Positions 1-8,917 are shown, numbered from the stretch's first letter. The stretch: 11,049 nt of DNA from an uncultured Acidobacteriota bacterium (GCA_937967285.1 CALBSU010000285.1:1-11049); one strand, 5' to 3'. Made by a program: numbers and translations. Notes: generated by a model not told the origin, from the sequence alone.

Positions 1-260
1 AGCCGGTCGTACCCGGATCGAAGTCCGAGGTCACGAAGCTGGTCGTCTGGTTCGGAGTCAGGCAGAGGTACATATCCGCCACCGAACACGACGCGCCTTC
101 GACGAAATAGAGGTGAACGTAAGCGTTCCTCGACGGATCTATGTTCGTCAGGTTGATCCGTGTGTTCTCGAGATTCGGATTGGTTGATGACGTGTAGATG
201 TTGTAGATCAGCACGCTTCCGGGTTTCTGATCGTTCGCCACGCCGTTGTCGGTCGGGAAT
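1..260 (-). other. Start of a conserved C-terminal region of the giant protein
   Basis: Residues about 2262-2346 include [20 protein letters not shown], then [39 protein letters not shown] and SDFDPGTTG at the window edge. I recall very similar C-terminal regions on multi-domain exported proteins of Blastocatellia-like Acidobacteriota, which suggests a shared sorting, anchoring or adhesion module; this is inference. The rest of the module lies outside the window. Confidence 0.5.
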
Positions 261-3200
261 GGAATCCCCGGCCCGATTGCCGGGCAGTTGACCGTCGCGC
301 AGGCCTGAACGCTCGCGGCGGCGCTTCCGCCAACCGCCGCCGATGACGTGATGCAGAGCTGCGTCCCGACCAGTACCTGATCACCGAACTGTGCCTTGTA
401 CTTGATCGTCACCGTCTGCCCGCCGCTGAGCAGCCCCGACCAGGTGACGGTCGAGGCATTGTCCACCGAGCACGAACCCGTGCCGGCGGTGCAGGTGCCG
501 GGCAGCGCCAGCAATCCGGCCGGCAGGGTCGCCGTGAAGGTCGCGGGCTGCTGCGAGATCGATCCGTTGGTCACCGTCGCAGTTACGTCGACAATGCCCG
601 CGGGGCCGTTGCAGACCGCCGGATCGGCAATGCTTCCGGCCACTCCGCTGACCGCAAGGAAGAAGGTTGCATCCGTCGTCGCTCCGCAGTTGTCCGTCGC
701 GCGGATCTTGATCGTGTGATTACCGACCGGAGCCGCGCCCGTGACCGTCACCACGCCGGCCGCATTCACGCTGATTCCGCCGGTGAACGTTCCCTTATCC
801 TGAACGACGATCGACGAGACGCTGCCGTTGTCGCTCGGCCCGGAGAGAGGATTGTTCGTCCCCCCGTTCCCGGCCATCAGATTGAGATTGCCGTAGCTGA
901 GAATCGGCGGCGTGTTGGCCGTCACCGTCACATTGAGCGTCGCTTCGGCGAATACCCCCGCGTCGTCGGTCACGCGCAGCGTGAAGGCCGCATTGGTCGC
1001 CGTGCAGGAAGCAACGACATCGGCCGTCACCACACCGGCAGCCGAGACCGCGATGTTCGAGACCGACACCCCGGTGACCGTCGCGGTCGCTCCGCCGTTG
1101 ACCGTTACGGCCAGCGTATCTTCGGCCTGGTCCGCATCGTTGACATTGGCGATTGTCGAGTTGGATGCCGGGCTTCCCTGCTGGCGTGAATTGGCTACGG
1201 CCCCGATCGTCGGCGGAGTATTGACCGACAGAGTCGCCGTCGCCGTCAGTCCCGTTCCTCCGTTGGTCGAACTGACGGTCCCGGTCGTATTGACCTTCGA
1301 TCCGGGCGTCGTACCCGTCACGTTGACCGTCACAGCGCAGCTTCCTGATGCCGGGATCGTTCCGCCCGTCAGACTGAGAGATGTCGAACCGGCAGTCCCC
1401 GTCGGGGTTCCGCCGCAGTTGGCGTTCAAGCCGTTCGGCGTCGAGATGACTAGTCCCGCCGGGAAGTTATCCGTCACCGCAACTCCGGTCAGCGAGTTAC
1501 CCGCGTTGGGATTATTGATCGTCAGCGTCAGCGTCGTCGTCCCGTTGAGAGGGATGTTCGACGTTCCGAACGTCTTGCTGATCGTCGGCGGAGCCAGCAC
1601 CGTCACGCTCGCATTGGCGGTATTGCCCGTCCCCCCGTTGGTCGAACTGACGTTGCCGGTCGTGTTGTTCTTCACTCCGGAGGTCGTTCCCGTCACATTG
1701 ACCGAGAAGACGCAATTGCCTGATTGGGCGATCGACCCTCCAGTCAGGCTGACCGTTCCCGAACCGGCCGTTGCGGTAACCGCGCCTCCGCAGTTTCCGA
1801 CCAGCCCGTTCGGCGTCGCCACCACCAGCCCCGCAGGCAGATTGTCAGTCATCGCGACTCCGGTCAGTCCGACCGTCGAGTTGCTGTTGGTGATCGTGAA
1901 GGTCAGGCTCGTCGATCCGTTGAGCGGAATCGTAGCCGCACCGAACGCCTTGCTGATCGAAGGCGGAGCCACCACCGTCACAGTTGCCGATCCGGTCCCG
2001 CCGGCGCCAGTCTCGGTCGAAGTGACATTGCCTGTCGTGTTGTTCTTCACTCCGGCCGTCGTTCCGGTCACATTGACAGTGATTATGCAATTGCCCAAGG
2101 CCGCCAGCGATCCGCCCGTCAGACTGACTGAGCCGGACCCCGCCACGGCCGTCACCGTACCGCCGCACACTCCGGTCAAGCCGTTCGGCGTCGCAACCAC
2201 CAGGCCGGCCGGCAGACTGTCAGCCACCGCCACTCCCGTCAGAGCCAGGCTCGCGTTCGGATTGGCGATCGTCAGCGTCATCGTCGTCGATCCGTTGAGC
2301 GGGATCGTCGATGCTCCGAACGCCTTCGTGATCGTCGGCGGGACTCCCACAGTCAGATTAGCCGTGGCGGAATTGCCCGTGCCGCCGTTGGTCGAGCTGA
2401 CGTTCCCCGTCGTATTGATTTTGACTCCTCCGGTCGTGCCAGTCACGTTGACCGTCACCGTGCAGTTTCCAGATGCCGGGATCGATCCGCCCGTCAGACT
2501 GAGAGATGTCGAACCGGCAGTCCCCGTCGGGGTTCCGCCGCAGGTGCTGTTCAACCCGGGCGTCGCCGCGATTTCCAGTCCGGCCGGGAAGCTGTCCGTC
2601 ACCGCCACTCCGGTCAGCGAGCTACCCGCATTGGGATTGTTGATCGTCAGCGTCAGCGTCGTCGTCCCGTTGAGCGGGATGCTCGCCGCTCCGAATGCCT
2701 TCGAGATCGTCGGCGGCGCGATGACCGTCACGCTCGCATTGGCGGTATTGCCTGTGCCTCCGTTGGTCGAGCTGACATTGCCGGTCGTGTTGTTCTTCGG
2801 CCCGGAGGTCGTTCCCGTCACATTGACCGAGAAGACGCAATCGACGTTTGATGCGATCGACCCTCCAGTCAGGCTGACCGTTCCCGAACCGGCCGTTGCG
2901 GTAACCGCGCCTCCGCAGTTTCCGACCAGACCGTTCGGCGTCGCCACCACAAGTCCCGCCGGCAGATTGTCAGTCATTGCCACGCCGTTCGCTGTGACCG
3001 AATTATTGTTGGTGATGGTGAATGTCAGACTTGTCGAGCCGTTGAGCGGGATCGTCGCAGCCCCGAACGATTTGCTGATCACCGGCGGGCCTACAACCGT
3101 CAGACTGGCGGTATTGCTCGTTGCGCCGGCGCCCGTCTCCGTCGAGCTGATCGCGCCCGTCGTATTGTTCTTCACACCCGCCGTCGTCCCGGTCACATTG

Positions 3201-6200
3201 ACCGTGATCATGCAACTGCCCGATTCGGCAAGCGATCCGCCCGTCAGACTGACTGAGCCGGATCCCGCCACGGCCGTCACCGTCCCGCCGCAGGCTCCGG
3301 TCAAGCCGTTCGGCGTCGCGACAACCAGACCCGCCGGCAGATTGTCCGTCACCGCGATGCCGCTCAGCGCCAGGCTCGCATTCGGATTGGCGATATTGAG
3401 CGTCATCGTCGTCGTCCCGTTGAGCGGAATCGTAGCCGCGCCGAATGCCTTGCTGATCGTCGGAGGTGCCGCAACGGTCAGATTCGCCGAATTGCTCGGC
3501 GGTCCGGCAGTCGGCGTAGTCTGGGCCGTCGTCACCCCGGACGTCTGATTCGCATGAACTCCCGTCGTCGAACTGGTCACGGCAAAGGTCACGGTGCAGG
3601 AACTGCCGGGGGGAACCGTGATCCCCGAGAAACTGAGATTCGTCGCTCCCACTCCGAGCACATTCGACGAAGCCCCGACGCAGGTGCCCCCCGCCGCTCC
3701 GCCGACCGCCGTCATATTGGTCAGCGTGTCGTTGAAAGACGCATTGGTCTGAGCGACAGGATTAATATTGGCCAGCGTCAGCGTGACCGTCGAACTGCCG
3801 CCCGGGGCAATCCTCGTCGGACTGAACGCCTTGGAGATCGTCACCGGCTGGAAGACAGGCGTTATCAGATTGTTGCTCAGAACGGTCGCGAAACCCGAGC
3901 CTGATACCGCCGCCTGATTCGTCATCACACTGCCCGTGAAACCCGCGGCGATCGTGGCGTTGAACATGATCGTCGTGCTCTCGCCGGCCGGCAGCGTGAA
4001 TCCGCCGCCTCCGCCGTTGATCGTGATCGTCTCGCCCGCCATCATCGATGGCAGCGCGGCAGTCGGCACTACCCGATAGTTGCCGGTCTTACGATCGATG
4101 AGCATCGTCCGCTGCGGCGGCTCTGATACAACCGGTTTCGAAGTGATTGACCTGGTTTCTTCCCCGGCCGCGCTGACGGCGGGCGAAACCCAGTTGCTCA
4201 GACGGCCGACGTTGAAACGACCGACCGGAGCAGCGAATGCGGAGAAGATCGGACGGACCCAACCCTGCAACCTCTCGAAAATGGTCTGCTGGTTTCCTCC
4301 CCCATTCCGTGTCACTTCACCTTCCGCTCCGCCGAGCGGCGCCATCAGTGGCGGCAAAGCACAAGTACCCTGATTGAATGCCGGTGAGCCCGAACTGGAG
4401 ACGGCCGCCCCGCCGTTCACCGCCCCCAGATTTCCGGCACTGGGCTGCGTGATGTTCATCGTCCCGGCCGTCTCGTTGAGCGTGATGGTCGCCGGACTGA
4501 GCGTGTTTCCGCTGATGTTGGCGCACATCGTCGACGTCGCAGTCTCTGTGGCGAAGACCATCGTGGGCCCCGGAGTCCCATTGCTGTTTGTAAAATTGTT
4601 ATTTGTCACCGTCGCATTGACTGTGGCGTGGTCCTCGGCGTCGATATCGAGAAAACCTGAGCCGCTGCCGGTATTGCCCGTGCCAACGTTTCCGTTGACC
4701 CGAACATTCACCGTCGATGCATTGCTCTGACGGAACCGCAACTCGATCATCTGAGAAGTGCTGGCCGAGGTCGGCATGTTGAAAGTATTGCCGAGGACCT
4801 TGACGTTGCCTCCCGATGCCGTGCCTCTGTAATCGACAAAGATGAACTCACGATTCGTAGCGGTGTAGGTGATGTTGGTTGCGTTGTTGTTCTCAAACGT
4901 AATGTTTGAAAAATCGGATGCCGTATATGCCAGAGGTTCAAAGACATGACCGATGACATGCCGTCCGCCCGACGAATAGAAGATATTCTGTATCTGGTTT
5001 GCGGATACGGTTGCAGTCATCTGGCCGCCGTTGTTCTGCGTCCGAATGATGCTGGTATTGGCAATGCTGCCTTCCTCGGCGATGTTATCGAAGGTATTGT
5101 TCGAGACCGTCGCGGTGTGAATGCCCCTGTTGGTCAGAATCCCGACATTGTTCTCACCCGTTCCCGCCTTACCGTTCCTGAATGTGCTGTTCGAAATTGT
5201 GGTCGTGAGCGTTCCCGTGATCGGAGCTCCCTCCCCGCCGGCCGCGGTTATTGCCTGTGAGGCGAGGTCCTCGAAGATGCAGTTGTTGGTGACCGTCACT
5301 GCCACATTCCCCGTCCCCCGCGTGAGGAAGAAGGCATTCGAGTACGTCGACGCATTGTCGACCATCTGCATGTTGTTCAGTTCGAAGAGCGTCATGCTGA
5401 CGTTGGCGTTGGCAACGTAGATCCCGTGTCCTGAATTTATCGTCAGGTCCTCGATCCGGCTGTTGCTGTTGATCCGGTTGGTGCCGATGAGGTCGAGCGC
5501 CAGAACTCCGCCCTTCGGGTTCTGGATATAGACGCCCGAGAGTACGACATTGCTTCCGCCGCTGATCTGCACCGCATGATCGCCCGCGATTGTAGTGGCC
5601 AGCGTGGAGTTGGCGATGTTGGTATCGCCGATGTTGGTCAGGTTCATCGACTGCAGCGTGACGTTGGTCGCATTGGTCAGCGAAACGCCGTCATCCAGGA
5701 TATTATTGATCACCCCGCCCGAACCGTTGCGAGCCAGTGTCCCGTCTCCGGTCACGGTGAAACTGCCGGTCGTGCCGTTGAGCACGATGCCGTTTGTACA
5801 ATTTGCGGCATTGATCGCGGTGAAGCTGGCATTCGGATTGCCGGTCGTCAGCGTGACGGCGGACGTACAACTCCCGGTGGTCGAAGTGACACTGACCAGA
5901 TTGGCCGTCAGGTTTCCGAAATTGGTGCCCGTGATGCCGTTTCCGCCGGTATTCGAGACATTGAATCCGCGGATCGTGTTCCCGCTCGCCAGCGTCAGCA
6001 GTGTCGAGGAATGCGATAAAGAGGGTCTTGAGCCATCCGTGGCCGGCAGTGCATTGCTGAACGGCGGCAGCGTGATACCGGCCAGCCCCGCCAGTGTCGT
6101 CCCGGTTCCCGACCCCGCGCCGATCACCTTCTGATTGTTGAGCAGCGTCAGCGGGCCGGTGTAGTTTCCGGCATAAATGAAGACAGTGTCGCCGGCTGCC

Positions 6201-7039
6201 GGGTTGCTGCCCACCCCGTTGTTGACCGCCTGGAATGCTGCAAGCGTATTGAAAGGAGCGTTCAATCTGCCAAACCCGCCGGGTGCGGCAGCAGCATTGA
6301 TGAACCAGATCATCCCGCTGACGGTGATCGTGACTGTGGCAGTGTCGCTCTTGCCGTTGCTGTGAGTCAGGGTGTATGTGAAAGTGTCCACGCCTTCGAA
6401 ACCTAACGGCGGCAAATAAGCAAAACTGCCGTCCGTGCCGATCGAGAAAGCGCCTGCCTGGGAAGTGGCTCCCGCCGCGGCGACAACCATCACAGTGCCC
6501 GTCCCCTGCGGATTGACGTCGTTGACCAGCACTCCGCCCACGGCCGGCACGGTGATCCCGACGTTGCCGATCGAAGCGTAAGTGTCATTGACGGCGATCG
6601 GTGACGCGATCGCGGATCCGACCAGCGTGAGGTTCGCATCCAGCGTGTCCGTGAAGACGACATTCATCGCATCCGTGCCGGCGTTCGAGACCACAACCGA
6701 GTACATCAGCGTGTCGCCCGGATTGACGAAGCCGTTGCCGTTGACGTCGGTCGCCAGCATCGAACTCTTGACCGCAGTGATCATCGGGATCACCAGGCTC
6801 ATCCCCGCCGATTCGCTGAAACTGAAAGCCGTCCGATACGGATCAATCCGCGGGACGACTCTGACCGGCCCGACACGCCGCTGATTATCGAATGATCCCC
6901 CGCCTTTTGCCGTCCCGGCGGATGAAACAGCCCTCGAATCCTGACCATTGAATGCTCCTCCGCTGATCAGCGAGAGAGCGATGATGGAGACGACCAGAAT
7001 GACGACTGTCGATAAACGGCGGAACAGATGTGATCGCAT
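1..7039 (-). CDS. Giant secreted beta-helix / DUF11-type repeat surface protein (partial, C-terminus beyond left edge)
   Basis: This is an open frame of 2,346 codons from ATG at 7039 to the left edge without a stop; I followed the frame through checkpoints near 6005, 4375, 3550 and 1205. The start is supported by AAGGA seven nucleotides upstream and by a signal peptide directly after it. Visible order: signal peptide (residues 1 to about 32); DUF11-like domain (about 75-147) with the motif [13 protein letters not shown]; Ig/cadherin-like domain (about 148-242); parallel beta-helix (about 247-893); a linker rich in Gly, Pro and Ser (about 895-1064); seven repeats of about 125 residues (1065-1941); two Ig-like domains (about 1942-2137); another DUF11-like domain (about 2138-2255); and the start of a conserved C-terminal region (about 2262 on). 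There are no membrane segments after the signal and no enzymatic motif that I can identify. It is probably exported and displayed or released as an adhesin or matrix-type protein. Exported, repetitive architecture is certain; ligand and role are unknown. Confidence 0.93.
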   Translation of the reverse strand, partial: MRSHLFRRLSTVVILVVSIIALSLISGGAFNGQDSRAVSSAGTAKGGGSFDNQRRVGPVRVVPRIDPYRTAFSFSESAGMSLVIPMITAVKSSMLATDVNGNGFVNPGDTLMYSVVVSNAGTDAMNVVFTDTLDANLTLVGSAIASPIAVNDTYASIGNVGITVPAVGGVLVNDVNPQGTGTVMVVAAAGATSQAGAFSIGTDGSFAYLPPLGFEGVDTFTYTLTHSNGKSDTATVTITVSGMIWFINAAAAPGGFGRLNAPFNTLAAFQAVNNGVGSNPAAGDTVFIYAGNYTGPLTLLNNQKVIGAGSGTGTTLAGLAGITLPPFSNALPATDGSRPSLSHSSTLLTLASGNTIRGFNVSNTGGNGITGTNFGNLTANLVSVTSTTGSCTSAVTLTTGNPNASFTAINAANCTNGIVLNGTTGSFTVTGDGTLARNGSGGVINNILDDGVSLTNATNVTLQSMNLTNIGDTNIANSTLATTIAGDHAVQISGGSNVVLSGVYIQNPKGGVLALDLIGTNRINSNSRIEDLTINSGHGIYVANANVSMTLFELNNMQMVDNASTYSNAFFLTRGTGNVAVTVTNNCIFEDLASQAITAAGGEGAPITGTLTTTISNSTFRNGKAGTGENNVGILTNRGIHTATVSNNTFDNIAEEGSIANTSIIRTQNNGGQMTATVSANQIQNIFYSSGGRHVIGHVFEPLAYTASDFSNITFENNNATNITYTATNREFIFVDYRGTASGGNVKVLGNTFNMPTSASTSQMIELRFRQSNASTVNVRVNGNVGTGNTGSGSGFLDIDAEDHATVNATVTNNNFTNSNGTPGPTMVFATETATSTMCANISGNTLSPATITLNETAGTMNITQPSAGNLGAVNGGAAVSSSGSPAFNQGTCALPPLMAPLGGAEGEVTRNGGGNQQTIFERLQGWVRPIFSAFAAPVGRFNVGRLSNWVSPAVSAAGEETRSITSKPVVSEPPQRTMLIDRKTGNYRVVPTAALPSMMAGETITINGGGGGFTLPAGESTTIMFNATIAAGFTGSVMTNQAAVSGSGFATVLSNNLITPVFQPVTISKAFSPTRIAPGGSSTVTLTLANINPVAQTNASFNDTLTNMTAVGGAAGGTCVGASSNVLGVGATNLSFSGITVPPGSSCTVTFAVTSSTTGVHANQTSGVTTAQTTPTAGPPSNSANLTVAAPPTISKAFGAATIPLNGTTTMTLNIANPNASLALSGIAVTDNLPAGLVVATPNGLTGACGGTVTAVAGSGSVSLTGGSLAESGSCMITVNVTGTTAGVKNNTTGAISSTETGAGATSNTASLTVVGPPVISKSFGAATIPLNGSTSLTFTITNNNSVTANGVAMTDNLPAGLVVATPNGLVGNCGGAVTATAGSGTVSLTGGSIASNVDCVFSVNVTGTTSGPKNNTTGNVSSTNGGTGNTANASVTVIAPPTISKAFGAASIPLNGTTTLTLTINNPNAGSSLTGVAVTDSFPAGLEIAATPGLNSTCGGTPTGTAGSTSLSLTGGSIPASGNCTVTVNVTGTTGGVKINTTGNVSSTNGGTGNSATANLTVGVPPTITKAFGASTIPLNGSTTMTLTIANPNASLALTGVAVADSLPAGLVVATPNGLTGVCGGTVTAVAGSGSVSLTGGSLAALGNCIITVNVTGTTAGVKNNTTGNVTSTETGAGGTGSATVTVVAPPSISKAFGAATIPLNGSTSLTFTITNSNSTVGLTGVAMTDNLPAGLVVATPNGLVGNCGGAVTATAGSGTVSLTGGSIAQSGNCVFSVNVTGTTSGVKNNTTGNVSSTNGGTGNTANASVTVLAPPTISKTFGTSNIPLNGTTTLTLTINNPNAGNSLTGVAVTDNFPAGLVISTPNGLNANCGGTPTGTAGSTSLSLTGGTIPASGSCAVTVNVTGTTPGSKVNTTGTVSSTNGGTGLTATATLSVNTPPTIGAVANSRQQGSPASNSTIANVNDADQAEDTLAVTVNGGATATVTGVSVSNIAVSAAGVVTADVVASCTATNAAFTLRVTDDAGVFAEATLNVTVTANTPPILSYGNLNLMAGNGGTNNPLSGPSDNGSVSSIVVQDKGTFTGGISVNAAGVVTVTGAAPVGNHTIKIRATDNCGATTDATFFLAVSGVAGSIADPAVCNGPAGIVDVTATVTNGSISQQPATFTATLPAGLLALPGTCTAGTGSCSVDNASTVTWSGLLSGGQTVTIKYKAQFGDQVLVGTQLCITSSAAVGGSAAASVQACATVNCPAIGPGIPFPTDNGVANDQKPGSVLIYNIYTSSTNPNLENTRINLTNIDPSRNAYVHLYFVEGASCSVADMYLCLTPNQTTSFVTSDFDPGTTG
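1217..2341 (-). repeat. Higher-order repeat unit B (repeats 5-6-7), 1,125 nt
   Basis: This is the second copy of the three-repeat unit. Long DNA matches lie at an offset of exactly 1,125 nt: 1756 with 2881, 1376 with 2501, and 2131 with 3256. The identity extends to third codon positions, so an in-frame segmental duplication, or later homogenisation between copies, explains it better than protein-level selection alone. Confidence 0.9.
2342..3466 (-). repeat. Higher-order repeat unit A (repeats 2-3-4), 1,125 nt
   Basis: Repeats 2, 3 and 4 match repeats 5, 6 and 7 respectively better than their own neighbours do. For example, repeat 2 and repeat 5 share NPNASLAL and [15 protein letters not shown], repeat 3 and repeat 6 share STSLTFTIT and [13 protein letters not shown], and repeat 4 and repeat 7 share [12 protein letters not shown] and [16 protein letters not shown]. 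The net length is exactly 375 codons; repeat 2 is one codon longer and repeat 3 one codon shorter than their partners. Confidence 0.9.
4361..6301 (-). other. Right-handed parallel beta-helix region within the giant protein
   Basis: Residues about 247-893 begin with [20 protein letters not shown], followed by AAFQAVNN, a [12 protein letters not shown] segment and a [13 protein letters not shown] segment. This is the usual entry of pectate-lyase-like beta-helices in surface proteins (glycine-rich start, alanine-rich helix, VFI-AG strand, I-G-G turn). After that come many short strand-turn units rich in N, T, S, I and V, such as [27 protein letters not shown] and [16 protein letters not shown], consistent with PbH1-type rungs and asparagine ladders. 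No Asp/Arg cluster of a polysaccharide lyase stands out, so a structural or binding role is more likely than catalysis. The fold is inferred from pattern. Confidence 0.8.
6940..7039 (-). other. Signal peptide of the giant surface protein
   Basis: The first residues are [20 protein letters not shown] followed by [11 protein letters not shown] basic n-region (R2, R7, R8) precedes an uninterrupted hydrophobic stretch at residues about 10-27, then a small-residue region (SGGAFNG) suited to signal peptidase I. No lipobox cysteine is present, so a lipoprotein is unlikely. The following 40 residues are polar and low in complexity, as expected for a mature N-terminus. Confidence 0.85.
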
Positions 7040-7046
7040 AATCTTG

Positions 7047-7051
7047 TCCTT
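7047..7051 (-). promoter_or_regulatory. Shine-Dalgarno of the giant gene
   Basis: On the minus strand the sequence is AAGGA, then seven nucleotides, then ATG at 7039. It fixes the start and agrees with the signal peptide. An alternative open frame starting at 7158 is in another phase and is not supported. Confidence 0.75.
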
Positions 7052-7066
7052 GAATCTCTGCGGAAT

Positions 7067-7080
7067 CCGATCGTGATCGG
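7067..7080. promoter_or_regulatory. Short perfect palindrome in the leader of the giant gene
   Basis: CCGATC and GATCGG are separated by GT, giving a perfect 6-bp dyad 27 nt upstream of the start codon and about 15 nt before the Shine-Dalgarno. It could be an operator or a small RNA hairpin affecting ribosome access. Short dyads occur by chance, so this is a weak call. Confidence 0.3.
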
Positions 7081-7300
7081 TTTGTATCGGGTTGTTCGCG
7101 GATCAGTGCCGGTCCTGAGGCCCGGACGACCGCCTGCCGGTAATGTTGTCTGCGGCAAAGAGCTGAACGGCCACCGCCAGGGGGCTGAAAGCGGAATCCG
7201 ACTTCTGAAATAGTTAGTTGAGTTGGCCCAGTGAGCTGAATGATTTGCCGATCTTTATGTAGTCAGTGAGTCGATCGGCACCCCATTACTTGTGGAAAAG

Positions 7301-7371
7301 GCAGGATATATCCGGGCGATGCCGATGTCAATTAAATACCTGACAGGCACTCGCCCGGATAATTATCCTGC
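7301..7371 (-). terminator. Hairpin after the tail-collar operon, probable terminator
   Basis: The arms are GCAGGATA-TATCCGGGCGA-TGCC (plus strand, 7301-7323) and a matching 3' arm ending at 7371, with one or two bulges. A TGTCA/TGACA pair extends the stem inward towards an AT-rich loop. It begins 12 nt after the last stop codon (7383). On the minus strand the stem is followed by CTTTTCC, a short T-run, so Rho-independent termination is plausible but not ideal. Confidence 0.6.
7303..7331 (-). promoter_or_regulatory. Candidate sigma70-type promoter for the giant gene
   Basis: On the minus strand there is a perfect -35 TTGACA (7331-7326), a 17-nt spacer, and a -10-like TATCCT (7308-7303, 4 of 6 matches). 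It sits inside the hairpin that follows the tail-collar operon, so terminator and promoter may overlap. The -10 is weak and the promoter is a prediction only. Confidence 0.4.
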
Positions 7372-7382
7372 TTGCATGCCGC

Positions 7383-7895
7383 CTAAGGCCTCTGAGGATA
7401 TACCCCCTGCAGCGCTATACAAAAATTGAGTGTCAGGTACGGCTGCATATTGTTGTGCGGCGCCCCTCCCCCGACCGGCGAGATCGATTGAGGAGCCATC
7501 GACGTCAGGTTTGCGGCCGGGGCGTAGGCTACGCTCAGCTGACCGTAGGAATTGCCGACCGGAATCGTCGAATCATCATCATCCGACGAACCCATCGCTG
7601 AATGCGTGTGAACGGGGATCTCCGTTGTTATCAGCGTCACCGTCTCACTCCCGCCCTGTTCGCCGAGCACATATGTCGACAGTCCCGGCCCGCGTCCCTG
7701 TTGCATGGGCGCGCTGCCCTGCAGATTGGGCAGCGCGAATGTGCTCTTACCGTCCCCGCCATAGGTCGTCCCGAGCAGTGAAAATAGCGCGGTGTTCTGC
7801 GAGATCGGCAACAACTGCCCGTTGCAGAATGCCCAGCCTTTGGGTGCGAAATTGAAAGGAAAGATCCTGATCTCTGCCACAAATGGGTCTGCCAT
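7383..7895 (-). CDS. Tail-collar domain protein C (third of three)
   Basis: This 170-aa protein belongs to the phage tail-collar / microcystin-dependent protein (MdpB-like) family. Seen in sequence: the N-terminal AEIRIFPFNFAPKGWAFCNG (7-26), LLPISQNTALFSLLGTTYGG (28-47), the STFALPNLQG segment (51-60), GGSETVTL (81-88), HTH at 96-98, and the C-terminal NNMQPYLTLNFCIALQGVYP. The start at 7895 is chosen over an upstream in-frame ATG because AAGGAG lies six nucleotides before it and MADPF aligns with the starts of both paralogues. It differs from them by about four extra residues, an acidic DDDD run at 105-108 and PNLQG in place of PDLRG. In T4 gp12 and gp37, HxH motifs in trimeric fibre tips bind metal; the same is only inference here. 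There is no signal peptide. Translation is probably coupled to protein B, 11 nt upstream. Confidence 0.92.
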   Translation of the reverse strand: MADPFVAEIRIFPFNFAPKGWAFCNGQLLPISQNTALFSLLGTTYGGDGKSTFALPNLQGSAPMQQGRGPGLSTYVLGEQGGSETVTLITTEIPVHTHSAMGSSDDDDSTIPVGNSYGQLSVAYAPAANLTSMAPQSISPVGGGAPHNNMQPYLTLNFCIALQGVYPQRP

Positions 7896-7906
7896 GCTTT
7901 GCTCCT

Positions 7907-8407
7907 TTAACTCGGACTGGGAAAGATCCCGTAGAGTGAGATGATGAAATTGAGACACAGGTAAGGTTGCATATTCGAATGCCCCTGACTGCCCCCGGCT
8001 GAACCGAGCGCCTGCGGACTCATGGCCACCGGGCTGAAGCTCCCTGTGTAAAGGTCGCCCTGCGCGGTTGCCGGAACATTGCCGCCGGGCGTCTTCGCCG
8101 TGGAGGCCGCGCTCGACGCCAGCCATGGATGATTGTGCGATGGAATCTGCGCAATCGTCAGCGTCACCTCCTCAGATCCTCCCATCTGTGCCAGCGGAAC
8201 TCCGTTCCCGTAATGAATGGGAATTCGCCCCCGCAGATCCGGCACTGCAAAGGTGTTCTGCCCGTCTCCGCCATAGGTCGTCCCGATCAGATTGAATAAA
8301 GTCTCGTTCTCGGCAATCGCCAGCAATGAACCGTCACAAAATTGCCAGCCCACCGGCGCAAAGTTGCCGGCAAACATCCTGATTTCTCCAACATACGGTT
8401 GTCCCAT
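7907..8407 (-). CDS. Tail-collar domain protein B (second of three)
   Basis: This 166-aa protein is a full-length paralogue of its two neighbours. It shows GEIRMFAGNFAPVGWQFCDG (7-26), LFNLIGTTYGGDGQNTFAVP (37-56), the canonical DLRGRIPIHYG (57-67), GGSEEVTL (76-83), IPSHNH with HNH at 91-93, and the C-terminal NMQPYLCLNFIISLYGIFP. It keeps the most phage-like DLRGR motif of the three. The start ATG at 8407 has AAGGAGAG a few bases upstream, and that Shine-Dalgarno overlaps the TAA stop of protein A (gap 9 nt), which favours coupled translation. The variable section at 95-135 (Ala, Pro, Gly, Ser) corresponds to where the paralogues diverge most, probably the exposed tip. The role is unknown: a structural fibre or collar component by family, without other phage genes nearby. 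Confidence 0.93.
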   Translation of the reverse strand: MGQPYVGEIRMFAGNFAPVGWQFCDGSLLAIAENETLFNLIGTTYGGDGQNTFAVPDLRGRIPIHYGNGVPLAQMGGSEEVTLTIAQIPSHNHPWLASSAASTAKTPGGNVPATAQGDLYTGSFSPVAMSPQALGSAGGSQGHSNMQPYLCLNFIISLYGIFPSPS

Positions 8408-8416
8408 AGTCTCTCC

Positions 8417-8917
8417 TTAATTTGGCGACGGGAAGATTCCCTGCAACGCAATACAGAAACTGAGTGTCGTGTAAGGCTGCATGTTCTGGTGCGGCTGACT
8501 GCCGCCGTTATTGGCTATCGTCCCCGGATTCATGGCTCCCAGACTGGTTGCCGGACCGAATCCGTTGATGCTCGGCTGGCCGATCACGTTGCCGGCCGGA
8601 ACATCCAGGGTGGCCGCCGTGTTCGTGCCTTCCAGGCTGTGCGTGTGAGACGGCATCTCAGCCACCGTCAGAGTGTGCGCCGACTCTCCGCCTTTCTGGC
8701 CGAGATTATGACCGGGTCCGAAGTGTATCGGCGTCCGGGTTCTCAGATCGGGCAGTGCGAAAGTCGTCCGCCCGTCCCCGCCGTATGTCGTACCGAGCAG
8801 GCTGAAGAGCGCCTGGTTCTGGTTGATGGGAAGTATTTGGCCATTGCACAGAGCCCACCCCTTCGGAGCAAACCCGAATGACATTATTCTGATTTCAGAC
8901 AAAAAAGGTTCCGCCAT
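8417..8917 (-). CDS. Tail-collar domain protein A (first of three)
   Basis: This 166-aa protein is the promoter-proximal member of the tail-collar operon. It carries SEIRIMSFGFAPKGWALCNG (7-26), ILPINQNQALFSLLGTTYGG (28-47), TTFALPDLRTRTPIHFGPGH (51-70), LTVAEMPSHTHS with HTH at 91-93, and the C-terminal NMQPYTTLSFCIALQGIFP. An upstream in-frame ATG (8944) would add nine residues, but an AGGAGG Shine-Dalgarno eight nucleotides before 8917 and alignment of MAEPF with MGQPY and MADPF favour 8917. It is closest to protein C in the core (FAPKGWA-CNGQ-LPI-QN-ALFSLLGTTYGGDG), with protein B more distant. PF07484 proteins form trimeric tips in phage fibres, while free-standing bacterial versions such as MdpB are of unclear function. 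No secretion signal is visible. Confidence 0.93.
   Translation of the reverse strand: MAEPFLSEIRIMSFGFAPKGWALCNGQILPINQNQALFSLLGTTYGGDGRTTFALPDLRTRTPIHFGPGHNLGQKGGESAHTLTVAEMPSHTHSLEGTNTAATLDVPAGNVIGQPSINGFGPATSLGAMNPGTIANNGGSQPHQNMQPYTTLSFCIALQGIFPSPN

Larger units (their letters stand above)
1217..3847 (-). repeat. Seven tandem ~125-residue extracellular repeats (DUF11/DUF7933-like)
   Basis: Repeats start at 3847, 3466, 3088, 2716, 2341, 1966 and 1591 (residues 1065, 1192, 1318, 1442, 1567, 1692, 1817), with lengths of 127, 126, 124, 125, 125, 125 and 125 codons. Each of repeats 2-7 opens with PP-[TVS]-I-[ST]-K-[AST]-FG and continues with IPLNG-T/S-T, then N-PAGL, a CGG segment, SLTGG, a second cysteine (G-[NS]-C in five of the six), VNVTGTT and N-TTG. 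Repeat 1 is the most divergent ([20 protein letters not shown]) but keeps the plan. Every repeat carries two cysteines, compatible with one internal disulfide in an exported Ig-like fold. The name DUF7933 is from memory; the repeat structure itself is read directly. Confidence 0.93.
7040..7300 (-). other. Non-coding leader region upstream of the giant gene
   Basis: No convincing gene lies in these 261 bases. Minus-strand reading shows the dyad at 7067-7080, an imperfect GC-rich stem in the GTCC/GGAC area around 7107-7131, and the Shine-Dalgarno. If the candidate promoter at 7303-7331 is used, this stretch is transcribed as a 5' untranslated leader of about 255 nt, unusually long. I compared it by eye with the c-di-GMP-I riboswitch consensus and could not match it. 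Confidence 0.5.

Noticed and set aside
912..3548. Plus-strand open frame of 878 codons across the repeat region
   Set aside because: It is antisense to the giant gene. It is repetitive only because the repeat units are, is Val/Pro/Leu-rich without any recognisable domain, and has no ribosome site. The minus frame has a signal peptide, coherent domains and continues 7 kb.
1217..3847. CRISPR-like array
   Set aside because: The repeats are about 375 nt, in frame and protein-coding; there are no short direct repeats with unique spacers.
4946..6134. Several plus-strand frames of 100-180 codons
   Set aside because: They lie antisense to the beta-helix coding region, overlap one another, and show no family features.
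6967..7158. Minus-strand 63-codon frame overlapping the start of the giant gene
   Set aside because: It is in a different phase from the giant gene, is rich in Arg, Thr and Pro without a motif, and would compete with a well-supported start at 7039.
7040..7300. c-di-GMP-type riboswitch in the leader of the giant gene
   Set aside because: The GC-rich stems hinted at structure, but the conserved core and tetraloop-receptor elements could not be aligned.
7896..8126. N-terminal extension of tail-collar protein C to an upstream ATG
   Set aside because: The 77 extra residues overlap protein B in another frame and do not align with the paralogues; a strong Shine-Dalgarno precedes 7895.
7383..8917. 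Prophage or tailocin module
   Set aside because: Only tail-collar proteins are present; sheath, tube, baseplate, spike, holin and lysin genes are absent from the window.
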